In this document: piece after piece, positions 24,252 to 34,789 of the stretch
Layout of the letters: every line of letters begins with the position of its first letter
Position numbering within the stretch: the first letter of the stretch is position 1
Assembly (NCBI GenBank): GCA_036245805.1
Contig: BTRK01000001.1
Location: 32,002,758-32,066,757 of the forward strand
DNA length: 64,000 nucleotides
Direction of reading: 5' to 3'
Source of the DNA: Pristionchus mayeri
Taxonomy: Eukaryota; Nematoda; Chromadorea; Rhabditida; Neodiplogasteridae
Program-made: the position numbers and the translations under genes
Notes under the pieces: generated by a model
The model's input: the letters and a program-made list of their open reading frames with translations, nothing else
Databases searched by the model: none
Told to the model about the DNA's origin: nothing

Positions 24252-24902
24252 AGGAGGAGGAAAGGGAAAATGAACTTCGTCTACTAAAGATATATCCGGA
24301 TTTATTCCTTGAACGACAATAGAAAGCCAAAATTTGAAAAACGGAGATCAAAGATCAAGGGAGATACGCGCACGGGTACTGTAATTGATAGCTCAGGGAA
24401 ATGGCTGCGAAAAGATTGCGCAGCGCACACTATCTCACTACCTCTTTCTCCTCTTTCTAGTTCGATCTGTAGAGCGGCGACAACGAGAGTGGGAAAGGGA
24501 CAGGTTCGATTCCCGCCGAGGACTAACATTTTGCCCCGGTGGTTTCTGCATTAATGCAATGAGGGAAACCTATTTAGCATATTGTGACATTCATTTCCAT
24601 TTCTTTTATCAAACATTTTCATTTTTACAATGCAATACAACAAAACAGTACAATAAAGAGATTGAAGAATTCGATTTTCCGTACAAATTCAATCCGGTGA
24701 ACAATCATGATTGTAGATCATTCGTTTGAGTCTCTATTCTGACCCTTTAGACAAGTGTCTAGTCAATCGATGAAAGATGCACGTACGCAAAGAATGGGAC
24801 AAACAGCTCTTTTCAAACGATTTTATCATTGTCTTGATTGTTTTTTTTCATTACACAAGTTACATTATTGTATCACTAATTGATCGATTGATTGATCTCT
24901 AG
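24252..24902 (+). other. Left subterminal region of the TTAA transposon
   Basis: About 650 bp before the first gene hold the left inverted terminus and presumably the promoter. A tRNA-B-box-like GGTTCGATTCCCGCC at about 24501-24515 is seen without a convincing tRNA fold. No exon was recognised. Confidence 0.4.
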
Positions 24903-26124
24903 ATGACATCACTTCCCGATCCCTTTCTCCCCGACCCCAAGCAAGCGGACAAGATTCTGGCTAGAATCAAAGCAGCCAAGGAGAGGGAGCAGAAGATCTT
25001 CGCAGATAGGGTTGACCTCGAGAAGACTGTGGAGTGTTCCTGCACTCGTTGTCCCCCTAGAGATCTCGAGGAAAAGCACGATTACTGCTGCAAATCGCTG
25101 TTTCTCTACCCTCTTCTCAAGAAAGGAAATCTCTTCAAGGAGGGATTGCTGGATAAGCTGAAGGACCACGGTAGGAAAGCCTGCATTACGCAGGATCAAT
25201 ACTTCAAGGAGTACCTGCTCACAGAAGCGGTTAGTTACTATACTTCCTATTGTTGATAACTTTCATCTCAATCACTCACTTGAGGGTACGGAAGCTGCAG
25301 TTGCCCTCTACGGCTATGCGAGTGGACATGTGGCCATCGATGCGAATCAGTGAGTTCCCCTTTCCAACAATCGTTTACTCTATTGAAAGGCTATTGTATC
25401 CGGAATACACTACAGTACGTGCTAATCGCCTTGGTCATGTGCGTGCGCGGCGCTGCGCGGCGGAGCGCGGCCTGCGCGGATTGATTTTGCGTAAAGAATA
25501 TTGCTTTTCACGATTCGAACCTATTATTTTTGAATTCTCCGTAAAATTTCGCATCGGAATGACTATTAATTTATATTTTAATAAAAAGAAATCATTATTT
25601 TGAATTCTGTGATCTTGCAACCTACCGTAATCCCAGTTTGCGATACTGTCGCTATCGTAAACTGAGATTACGGTAGGGTGCAGAAATTCCGCATTCAAAA
25701 TATTGATTTATAAATATAAATATATCTTTAAAAATATGAATGAATACTCCTTTTGATGGAAAATTTTACGGAGAATTCGAAAGTAATAGGTTCGAATCGT
25801 GAAAAATAATATTCATCCCGCAAAATCAATCCGCGTAAGCCGCACGCCGCCGCGCAGCGCGGCGCACGCACATGGTCAAGGCGATTAGCACGTACTGTAT
25901 ATCAATCAAATAGATACCATGGATAGAAAGAATGAAACTTACTATTGAGGGCGAGAAGACACGGGTGCTATCGAGTGATAGTGGCCTCTCTTCTCGGACC
26001 ACTCGGACGAGGACAGAGAGTTCGACTCCCCGCTTGTGTCATCGATGCCGTCTGGAAGAAATGGCCAAGTGCCGATGGACATTACACCGGCTTCAAGCCA
26101 TCTGCGCTATTCGATGAAGAATAG
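24903..26124 (+). CDS. P2X7 C-terminal (ballast) domain-like protein
   Basis: Three exons in phase (24903-25229, 25285-25349, 25950-26124) give 188 aa. After a Lys/Glu-rich lead there is a cysteine cluster (VECSCTRCPP, then YCCKS, then ACITQDQYF), an alanine/tyrosine stretch (EAAVALYGYASGHVAI), and a C-terminal block RVRLPACVIDAVWKKW followed by ADGHYTGFK. This order (C-x-C-x2-C, CC, CIT, then LPACV...YTGF) is that of the zinc-binding intracellular domain at the C-terminus of vertebrate P2X7 receptors, which also occurs as stand-alone invertebrate proteins. There is no channel part. It lies 127 bp upstream of the THAP/DDE gene, same strand, inside one transposon, so it may be an element-encoded accessory protein. 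Its two acceptors (TTGAG) are unusual. Role unknown. Confidence 0.7.
25411..25899. mobile_element. Foldback MITE with TA-type ends inside the transposon
   Basis: The inverted termini TACAGTACGTGCTAATCGCC and its complement (ending CGTACTGTA at 25899) bracket complementary arms. These contain GC-rich blocks (GCGCGGCGCTGCGC) and an inner palindrome around CTACCGTAATCCCAG. The outermost TA on each side suggests a TA target duplication (Tc1/mariner-like). It expands the second intron of the P2X7-like gene to 600 bp. Confidence 0.8.
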
Positions 26125-26251
26125 CTATGTCATGGACTAAATGATAAAGTATTTGTATAACCACAAGCTAGTATTGCTAATTGAAATGTAATATTCATGT
26201 GCAAACTATCGTCGATACTATATCGTCTGCTAATGTAATCCTCCCTATCAG

Positions 26252-29024
26252 ATGCAACGACGAGCTTGCGTCGTGTGCCATCAGAGGAAATTCCAGAAAG
26301 AGATGCACGCATTTACGGAAAATGAGAAGAAACGGACAACGTGGATAAACGCTGTCCGTTCAACCCCAGAAGGAAGAAGATCTCTCATGGCAGTGGTGAA
26401 TGCATCCAAGTGTCCCTATCTCTGTGCAAGTCACTTCTCCCCCTCTGACTACACATACTCGGCAACTGCTACCGTACTTCGACCTGATGCTGTCCCTTCC
26501 TTTGTGGTGAGTAATATACACAATTAAACGGGAGAAAATATATTTATCTATCTCATACAACGGAAACAGAGGCCTTTAGGAGACGACTGCTCCATCTACA
26601 GTATCCCAACCATCTATCGTACTCCCTCCTACCTGTTCCCCTCTTCTCTCGCCCTTCCCCTCTTCATCTTCCTTCGTCTTTCCTCGCCCTCGTCCTCTTC
26701 AATCCTCTCTTCCGTCTTACGTCCGTCCTCCTCCACTCCTAACTCGATCTCCTCTTCTCTGCTGCGTCTGCTGTTGCCGACCTGAACAGGTATTCATTAA
26801 TTATCATTACTGCATTCCATCTCGCACTAAACTAACTCAAATTAGATTATTAAAAAAATGAGGTATTTTTGATAACTACTTGAAGGCTCGAGATATGAAC
26901 GAAAGCTCCGAATGGACTCCTCCTACCCCTGCCACTCCCCGCATCGAAAGTGTCCCTCTATCGAACTACATGATAGTGTCGAAGGAGTCATTGACCTCCC
27001 TCCTCCTAGAGTGTCCCAAGTGCGAACAGGGACAATGTCATCTATCCTTCCACATGGTAGGACTCGCGGCATCATGCACGAGGGAGTGCAACAGATGTGA
27101 TTTCACTGCCACATGGCATAGTAGCCCCGTCTTGAAGACATCTAAGGTCTCGAATAAGGAGAAACTGCCTAAGATCAATGTAGATTTCGTCTCAGGAGCT
27201 ATACTATCGGCAGTTGGAGGCACGGTCAGTATTTCCTATACGCTAACGCTTCAATAAGTATTCATTGAAGAAACTGAGGCTTCTTCTCATGATGAGTGGA
27301 GTGACTCCCCTCTCTACCACTTCATTCCACCGTTTGAAGAAGTTCTACGTTAGTCCTGCAGTGGATGAATTATTCTTCAAGAAACAAGGAGAACTAATCG
27401 ATGAACTCCGGAAGAGAGTTGCCAAGGTTCGATTAGAATACTTTTAATAATAGAAAGGGAATTGAAGGGAGAAAAGATACATATTTGTGGAGACGGCTCA
27501 TTCGATTCGCGCGGTTATTCGGCGGCCTACTGCCGTTACTTCCTACTGAATGCAGAGACGGGAGAAGCAATTCACTATGTGCTAATCCACAAGAGTGAAA
27601 CAGGAAGCTCAGCTAAAATGGAGGTGTGTTTGTCACATTTCGAACCAATAGGTGAACAAAATGTTAGGTGGCTGCACTGGAGCAAGGGCTACGGGAGCTC
27701 TCTCTCATGATTGGAGGATCGAAGGGAATTGCAAGTGTAGTGACGGATAGACACTCTGCTGTGGCCAAGATGATGAAGGAGAAGTACCCAGGGATCAAAC
27801 ACTTCTATGATCCCTGGCACTTCTTCAGAAATATCACTATGACTCTTCTCACAGTGAGTTCGGTAGATATGGCAATGGAAGAGAATCAGTGTCATTCTAG
27901 GTATGCAAGGCCAAGTATATGGAATCGGTTAGATTTTGGGTAAAACCAATCATAAACCGATGCTATGATGCCGTGATAAGTGCTCAAGGCAATGGGGAGT
28001 TGGCACAGGAGAAGTTCAGGGCCATTCTCCTCTGCATTCAGGGCAAACACAGATTCGATCAAGTGTGATATTAGAAAAAAAACAGCATGGGCGAAGTATT
28101 CGTGAATTATTCTAGGATCCCTCGTTCAAGCTCATCAACGAGTGTGGCCACACGTCCTCGTACAATCCAGAATATTATATCAAGACTAAAAGGATCATAG
28201 ATAGGCTAGAGGAACAGGTATTATCATATCTAACCCCCTCCCATTATCACTCTCTCGCAATAAATACATATAGATATTCACCAGCAAGAATATCGAGGAT
28301 ATCGCATCTGTCTCATGGATTCTGCAGACATCTCCTTGTGAGAGCATAAACGCTCTCGCTTGGAGATACGCGCCGAAGGATTATTTTTACGTCAGGTATT
28401 TAGTCTTCTAAGGTAAATATTGAAACCATTAAATAGATCTGGACACGAAATGCGCACTCGATTAACTATACTGCACTGGAATCATCTCAAACAGGGTGTG
28501 ATTGACGGAACGAGACCAGTGGTAGGAGAGCAATTCTAATAACCTGCACTAAATGTTTCTTTCATGTGGGAAAAAAATCATACACCAATCCGTCCCATAA
28601 AAACAAAGTGTGGAGGAAAGTGAGGAAAGATGCTACCCACACTTGGAGGACTGACGTCAAGAATCTCACGTACCTGGTTCGGATTGTGATATAAAAAAAC
28701 GCGCCTACACTCCTACCCTAGGTACGAGGAAGGATGATCGAGAGCCCAGAGACTACGGAGAAGAAAAGAAAAATTGCTCTCGCCGAACAAAAGGTAAACA
28801 AGGAGAGGTAATCAATTTACGAACCATTTTTAATTAAGAAGTTGTGGGAGACACTCACCCGTCCTCTTCGTCCTCATGGAGTCGACAGCAACTTGGAGGA
28901 GGAGGCGCCCGAGAACGACGACGAGGGCGAGGACGACGCCCTCCTCCCCCCTCCTCTTCCTCATCTCCCTCTCCTCAATTCGATGGCAGACGAGGCCCTA
29001 GGATATATGACTGATGAGGAGTAG
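26252..29024 (+). CDS. THAP-domain DDE transposase-like protein (Kolobok type)
   Basis: The exons are 26252-26506, 26580-26789, 26886-27224, 27271-27426, 27468-27623, 27668-27853, 27901-28062, 28116-28217, 28274-28395, 28437-28521, then approximately 28560-28678, 28722-28793 and 28842-29024; all joins up to 28521 keep phase. Residues 1-85 form a THAP zinc finger (C2CH): RRACVVC, then the W of TTWINAV, then YLCASHF, then the AVPSF end. A cysteine-rich patch (ECPKCEQGQC, RECNRCDF) follows. The catalytic core shows GDGSFDSRGYSA (first Asp), VVTDRHSAV (second Asp) and FYDPWHFFRN, a helix typical of this transposase group. The tail is acidic and proline-rich. The join between 28521 and the next exon could not be made in frame with a normal acceptor, so either that intron is misread or the gene has a lesion. 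It would bind the element ends through the THAP finger and catalyse cut-and-paste. Confidence 0.8.
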
Positions 29025-30012
29025 TAATAAAAAAAGTTTATCATTGTTACGGACTGATATTTATTGCTTTGATTAATTTTCTAGCGTAATATGTTCGTAT
29101 ATTTTTAATATTTCTATCTAAATTGTTATTTGAATATCCTTAACTTATTTTACGATAAATGAATTGAAAAGGTAATCATTCACAAATAAAACACGAGTAA
29201 TATTTAAATATAGGCCGAAGAAAGAGAAACGAACCTTTTTCGCGATGGCCTTTCACCATCGGAAGGGCCATGATCTTGGCCGGACGACGTTGGACGTAGT
29301 TCTAAAATACAAGAATGAAATTAATCGATACAGCAAAGTGGGAAGCAGCCAAACTAACTGACAGGTCTGGGAGAAGCGAAGGCAGCACCGTCCATGCCCA
29401 TTTTTTATCATCGGTGATGACCGCTGACCTGGCTTCAATGAACAATTAATTAAACGGTAGAAAATAATGAAAAAAATGAGCAATTAAGCAAGGTTGAAAG
29501 CAAAACATGTAAATAATAGATGGGCCAACGACGAAAAAGAAGAAGTAATTAAGACGACGCATTTAGGGAGAAATTGTGGCAATCGGGTCAAAAGTTAGTT
29601 GAAACAGAAGCAATTTAAATATTATCGACGTGGAATGAGTAGAATCACAGATAATCGCCCCAAAGAAGAAGATAGAACTCATGAATCCAACTGAAAGGAA
29701 TGCGCGCGTGAAAGGGGTGGATGGGAAGAGATCACACAATCGATCGATTGAAGTAATATTGATTTTGAAATAACAGGATGAACTAGAGTACAGATATGCG
29801 TTTAGCAACAACGCAACACAATCAAAGCGAGCAAACGCAAAAAATAAGAAAAAAAAGAGAGACGCTCCGTAGCCAAGAGCCGCGTCGGGGACCGGTAATT
29901 GGTGTTACTTTCACTGTTTTTAGCATGGCCTGTTTTTAGCACATTGACAGCCGGGGCATTTCGTGGTAGGATGAAATACGTTCAAATTTCCTGCTTTCGC
30001 TTTCATCCTCCT
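29025..30012. other. Right subterminal region of the TTAA transposon
   Basis: About 1 kb between the transposase stop codon and the right terminus. On the minus strand two splice-bounded open stretches (29351-29438 and 29235-29301) could be exons of a third gene, reading AVITDDKKWAWTVLPSLL and YVQRRPAKIMALPMVKGH. No match to a known family is apparent. Otherwise the sequence is AT-rich and featureless. Confidence 0.3.
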
Positions 30013-30199
30013 TTAACCAGTTAGAACATTGATCTCTATAGCTGATGTCTTTCCCACTGAACATCGGACTATTTTAAACTATCTAAAGTGTTTTCAGTGA
30101 GAAGTAGAATGTTGAAAGAACTGAAAAATGCAAATAATGGATCTTTATACATCGAATAGGGTCAATAGAATGTTCTTCTTGACCGTTCTCTCCACTCCA

Positions 30200-32644
30200 T
30201 TATAACACCTCCGAATGGGGAATCTGAGTGTATCCCGAGGAGAATTCGCTCTCCTTCTCTGCGGACACTGTCACAAGCGAAAGTGTGTCATCACTTTTGA
30301 AATTGCATTTATTAAATCAATAATCGAACTGAGCATACTAACCTGAACACCCAGTCGAATGTAGTGAACATTCCATCGCCTTCAACAACCCAGATGGCCA
30401 AATTCTCAGGATCGAAGTGGCAGAACATCTACAAGTAACATAGCTTGAATGAGGAAAGAACTTTGAACACTTGAAATCAAAGTTGCCCATCACTGGCAGC
30501 GGTTTGTCAGGCAGTGTGCACTCATGATTCATGTCATTTTGTCAGACAGTGCGAATCGACGCATGGTCATGGTCGAAAATTGTGGTGGGGCTTGATGTTT
30601 CGTCGATATCAGGTACCACGCACAGTGAAATTGGCAACGCCTTGAGTGTGCCTCTGACCTTCTTGTGCTTGAGCGACGTCCGGAGATTGCCCAGTTGCTC
30701 AGTCGAAGGCGCAGTCATGAAACGGGCGATGTTGACGCCCAAGTGCTCCCTCGCCAGTCCCTCCAGCAGATCCAGGGTTGCTTCAGTCAGGTTCCCCGTC
30801 CAGCACTCAAGCCGGTTGGCAGTGCGGTGAGCCGCCTGGAATATATATCCGATATCATTTGCATAACTCGCTTGAGAAGAGAATTCCCGCAACGATGCGA
30901 TGCTATGCAGCTGGCAGTCCTCTAACATACCGCGATGAGTGTCGTCACTCGGGCGGAATGCGCCCATCTCTGCACTTCGTCGATATGCACTTTGCTCGTC
31001 TTGTTGGACGCGAGGAACGCGATCAGACTGTCGAAGATCACAAGACGCAACTGATCACAATTGGCCTGAATTTGGCTTAGTTTTTGCGGTAATTATAATT
31101 TTTCCTGTTGTGTTCATTTGCTAGTCCCAGTGGCAATGAAGTTAGTGACAATGTGCAAGTATCGCTCGGAAATTCAAACCTCAGCCTTGAAGTACAGAAA
31201 GCATGCCCTGAGATGTCGAATTGCTTGGGCGAGCAGAATCAGCTCTGGAGTCACAACTGAGGGAGCATCGATGGTCTGAATTTCTACACTCATGATTGTC
31301 CATTCACATCCCTTCTACTCCTTTCTTTCTCTATTTTGAAGAATTTGCTGATGCTAACAAAAAGAGTCTGGGCCCAAGTGCTCAGGTAATTTTATTGTTT
31401 ATCATGCTATAGAGTTGGAGATATAACAATAGATGCTACGGGGAAAATTAGTAGCATGATAATTACGATGCCACATCTAGATGGGAATAGGGAAAATGAA
31501 AATCAGTTACAGTGAGAGTGAATTAGAGATAATGAGAGTGAGCTTGTGCCCGAAATGCCACTTACCACAAATAGTTCATCTCTACTCGATGCATAGACAG
31601 TTTTCGCGCTTCTCGTGAAGATCCTTGCTGCAGCGGCGAGTGGGAAAACTGCTGTCGATATGTTCCAGTTTCGTTCTCCTCGCCACTCCCTTCTATACAA
31701 TTCAGCCGAATCATTCCGAACCTCAAGAAGCCTCCTTGTTTCTCATCACCTTACATGTAGACTTTCAAAAACAACTATCAAAATATTTGTTAATGAGGCA
31801 AATCATTCATCCTCATTTTACTCACTCTCTCACAATGATAGTGGTTCATTTGCATCTTAAACAAATATTTGGTTAGTTGTTTCTGAAAGTCTACTTACAT
31901 AATAATTTATCATGTTATCGGGCGCAAGAAAATAGATTATGAGACGTAAGCAACGAAAAAAACATGAGACGATGTCACGACTAGGCAACAAAGGGGTGGG
32001 AAGCGGAGACAGATTTATTTACTAGATTCTAGTCTTAGTCTTAGTTGAATGAGAAGCGCATCTTGGAAAGGTAGAAAAGGAAACCTACATGAATGCCCCT
32101 GAACGACTCCTGTCTTCTGCCCTCGATGCCGATCGCAATTTGCTCGAGTTCCCTCAGTCTTCTGTTCACCGCGGAAAGGCTGGTTCGAGTGCTGAAGTCG
32201 AGTCGATCCAAGATCGACAGCAGAGCGCAATCGTTGAGCTCGAGGAGGCTCTGGAATCGAGCGGTGAATAAGGTAAAACAACATCCCGCCTCGAGATCAC
32301 TGCTCGGCCAGCGTCATTTTATTGGTGGATTCGGTCTATTGTGCCTACCTTTGCCAGACCTGTGTGTTCTATTCACGACCACCAATTTCCCATCCCCAAT
32401 GGTTAGGTAACAAGGCATTCACCAGTGGCTCCGGGATTTCCAGCAGATGTCTCATCGCTCTGGCTGCGAGACCCCATAGCAGGACGAGGGCGAGAAAGAT
32501 CCAGTAACTGAGAGTTCGATTGATAAGATTATGGATTGAAGGCGGAACTCACAGGAGGAAAGCGATGGGGCGCCGGAGCGAGTATAGACCACCCATCGAG
32601 AAGAGCGGGGGTAGAAATGAGCGAGAGTGAGACGAGAAATTCAT
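30200..32644 (-). CDS. F-box protein A
   Basis: Minus-strand exons: 32644-32553 and 32507-32349 (N-terminal), then 32250-32089, 31275-31180, 31065-30931, 30835-30659, 30428-30343 and 30293-30200. The last six join perfectly in phase (249 aa). The 32250-32089 exon is an F-box: SLLELNDCALLSILDRLDF, then TSLSAVNRRLRELEQIAIG, the part that docks on Skp1 in SCF ubiquitin ligases. The rest would be the substrate-binding region and matches no repeat I know. The first two exons read a hydrophobic helix (YWIFLALVLLWGLAA), but a 2-nt deletion relative to the paralogue at 36 kb shifts the frame to a stop, and their phase does not join the F-box exon, so the true start is unresolved. The gene is antisense within a copy of intron 2 of the CP2-like gene. 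Confidence 0.65.
30480..30590. repeat. Partial copy of the CATAGTTGCCCA foldback
   Basis: AGTTGCCCATCACTGGCAGC followed by TTTGTCAGGCAGTG is a diverged copy of one end of the 21855-22940 element. It lies in an intron of F-box gene A. Confidence 0.7.
31757..31894. mobile_element. Short foldback element, about 138 bp
   Basis: GTAGACTTTC...CAAAATATTTGTT on the left is complementary to AACAAATATTTGG...GAAAGTCTAC on the right. It sits in the first large intron of F-box gene A (31276-32088). No target duplication was assigned. Confidence 0.75.
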
Positions 32645-33369
32645 TGATTAATCGTATGTAAATTCTGCGCATAATTGCATTTTTGATCTGAAAGTTAGGA
32701 TTTGTTGATGGGGGTAAGAACTAGGGTGGCTGAAATGGAACATCTTACTTAGGGACCACAACCTGGGTTACCGATCTGTCGCAGTTGATGCCAAACATTG
32801 GTCAAACTGTCCCTTGGGAACCTAATAAGATCCTACTTTTGGCTGTTTGTCGATACCTCATCTCAAATTTGCACTATCGCTCGAAAAGTGCTCTCGAGTT
32901 GTTCAACGGGAATCCTTCGAAAGGTGCTCCTCAAAGCACAGTGGGCGGAGCCTATTACGATGTATAGTTGTCGAGTATGAAGAAAGAAGCAAGTGCGCGC
33001 ATGGCTCAGTGGTGAAGATATTTGATTGCCAATCGCTTGTCCCTGTGTTCCAACCCCCTCAAGATGCAAAACTTCTGCAGATACCCCAGATAAATAACGG
33101 AAGGCGTACAATTTTAAATAAACTTTTGAAGGGAGAGCACAATTCGTGGCGACACTATTTCTTTGATTTGTTTTGATATATGATCTGGAATGGATGTCAA
33201 GAATCCATAAATTGGCCGACGAACAATGACATATGCTCGGGAGGCTTGAAACGGGCTCATCGTGAGAGAATTATTGATTTGTGTACAAATTCCATAGTTC
33301 GTCGACCAACGGTTGGAATTCCCCTATACTAGAGAGCTCTCGAATTCTGCTTTGGGCGAATTTTTTTAG
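32645..33369. other. Remnant of CP2-like intron 2 plus unassigned sequence
   Basis: The first approximately 70 bp (ATTGATTAATCGTATG, then GCGCATAATTG) are homologous to 15028-15100 in intron 2 of the intact CP2-like gene, showing where the F-box unit sits. Copies of exons 3-12 are missing. The remainder to 33369 holds no exon I can support. Confidence 0.55.
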
Positions 33370-33937
33370 AATCCGCTGGGGATTTATTGGAAGAGAGAGG
33401 TCAGTCGGCAGTTTTCATCCTGACTGAGTTCTCTCTCACTCAGCCCTAGGCTATTACAGGAGTTAGATAACTCCGGAGTTATCATCATCTCAATACTGCT
33501 TCTGGTGGTATTTGTCTTTGAAGTCAGTGACGGACTTGGGAAGCACTATTTTTCGCCTTCTGAAGGGTTCTAAAATGAACAGGTCTAAAATGGCAGCCTA
33601 ACTCTTCTCTGTAATGCCATTCTCGTTACGCTGATGAATCCATTTTGAAGAATGTCCGCTGACGAAAGTAATTTCATTAATCTTAAATCATTTCCAGAAT
33701 GAGCTGCCCACTTCTGTGATGTTCGAGCGAGATTCGTCTATCCATGTCGCCTGATAACAAAGTTTGTTTCCGTTTTTATCGTTCCGCGAGTCGCCACAAA
33801 CCACAAATGCTCAGTAAACACAGTAAATGTCAATTATGATAAAAACAAATCTGCGCGGAAATCGATTCTCATCCGAGACGGGCGACGAAGTCAGCCCGTT
33901 CTGTATGACCTTCGACAGAATCAAGTTGGATGTATGA
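33370..33937 (+). pseudogene. Degraded copies of CP2-like exons 13-15
   Basis: 33370-33399 matches the end of exon 13 (AATCCGCTGGGGATTTATTGG against the parent's AACCCGCTGAGGATGGAGTG). 33698-33762 matches exon 14 (GAGCTGCCCACTTCTGTGAT) with a deletion that breaks frame. 33850-33937 matches exon 15, including its stop context ACCTTCGACAGAATCAAG. These are the 3' exons of the same degraded copy whose exon 2 is at 24.08 kb; exons 3-12 are deleted. Confidence 0.85.
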
Positions 33938-34442
33938 CCTACCCCATCCCTTTATGCCCGAGTTTACAGTACACTCCTATTGAAGTCCAGAGACCATAGT
34001 CAATCCCAAAGAAGTTCGCTGTGAATTACTCAGAATTAAGTACCCTTATTTGAATTAATTCCGGAACGTCAATAGTTATTCAAATTCCAACTAAAAAATG
34101 TCGAACAGAAGATTGACTGTGCTTAAATAACTAACCGCTTCTGGGCTTCTATAGCCGTACTCTCCCCGATTCTTCTGTGATTTTCCCAGACTTATCCCTC
34201 TTTCTCGATCATCATCACTACTGTACATTCCTCTCCCTGTAGCAGTACCGGTCCACCCTCATATTGTACATGCAATGATAAAGTGTACAACGAATGATGA
34301 GTGCATACTTGGGCAAATATCACAATATCGCTCACTGGTTCAACCACAAAACCAACTTCTGAAGGTGTTTCCAATCAAAATCTGAAATAAGTTCTACTGA
34401 AATAGCAATTTCCGAGCAATTCGTCATAAAAATGTTTTCAAG

Positions 34443-34555
34443 TTTCATAAAGCCTCTACTCGGTCCGATATCCGCTTAGAATTGTTCGAAGAGCAACTCG
34501 TATTTTTCGAAGCTAAATAAAATGGTCGTGAATCAGATTGACCAGGTCATCTTTG
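34443..34555 (+). pseudogene. Degraded copy of CP2-like exon 2 (copy 3)
   Basis: TTTCATAAAGCCTCTACTCG through GAATCAGATTGACCAG aligns to exon 2 of the parent gene, with deletions and an in-frame TAA. It continues into recognisable intron-2 sequence (CTTTCAATCCTACTGAATA). It marks a second tandem copy and contains the uninterrupted TTAA (34586-34589) corresponding to the transposon insertion site in copy 2. Confidence 0.85.
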
Positions 34556-34789
34556 ACTTTTCAAAGAGTTCATCATTTGAGATTATTAACTAATTGGAAC
34601 GCAAGATTTTCACCGTATAAATAGCTCAAAATTATGCCTTTCAATCCTACTGAATATCGGACTATTTTGAAATAACTAAAGTGTTTTCAGTGAGAAGTAG
34701 AATGTTGAAAGCACAGGGGAATTCCAGTTGTGAATATTTATCCATCGAATGAGGTTATGTTCTTCTTGATCACACTCCTCTCCACTCAA

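Larger units (their letters stand above)
24252..30012 (+). mobile_element. Two-gene DNA transposon, TTAA-flanked, Kolobok-like, 5.76 kb
   Basis: TTAA lies at 24248-24251 and again at 30013-30016. Immediately inside are inverted termini AGGAGGAGGAAAGGGAAA (left) and AGGAGGATGAAAGCGAAA (right, complement), matching at 16 of 18 positions. The interval separates two parts of one intron-2 copy. In the paralogous copy at 34.4-34.7 kb the same flanks are joined at a single TTAA (34586-34589). Inside are a P2X7-C-terminal-like gene (24903-26124) and a THAP/DDE transposase gene (26252-29024), both on the plus strand. TTAA target sites plus a THAP-DDE transposase fit the Kolobok superfamily; I recognise this by memory of the family, not by search. 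Confidence 0.8.

Noticed and set aside
24470..24530. B-box GGTTCGATTCCCGCC suggesting a tRNA gene
   Set aside because: No A-box or acceptor stem at the right distance.
33000..33070. tRNA-like sequence with TGGCTCAGTGGT and GTTCCAACCCC
   Set aside because: A- and B-box words are present, but the anticodon and T stems do not pair properly, so at most a tRNA-derived relic.
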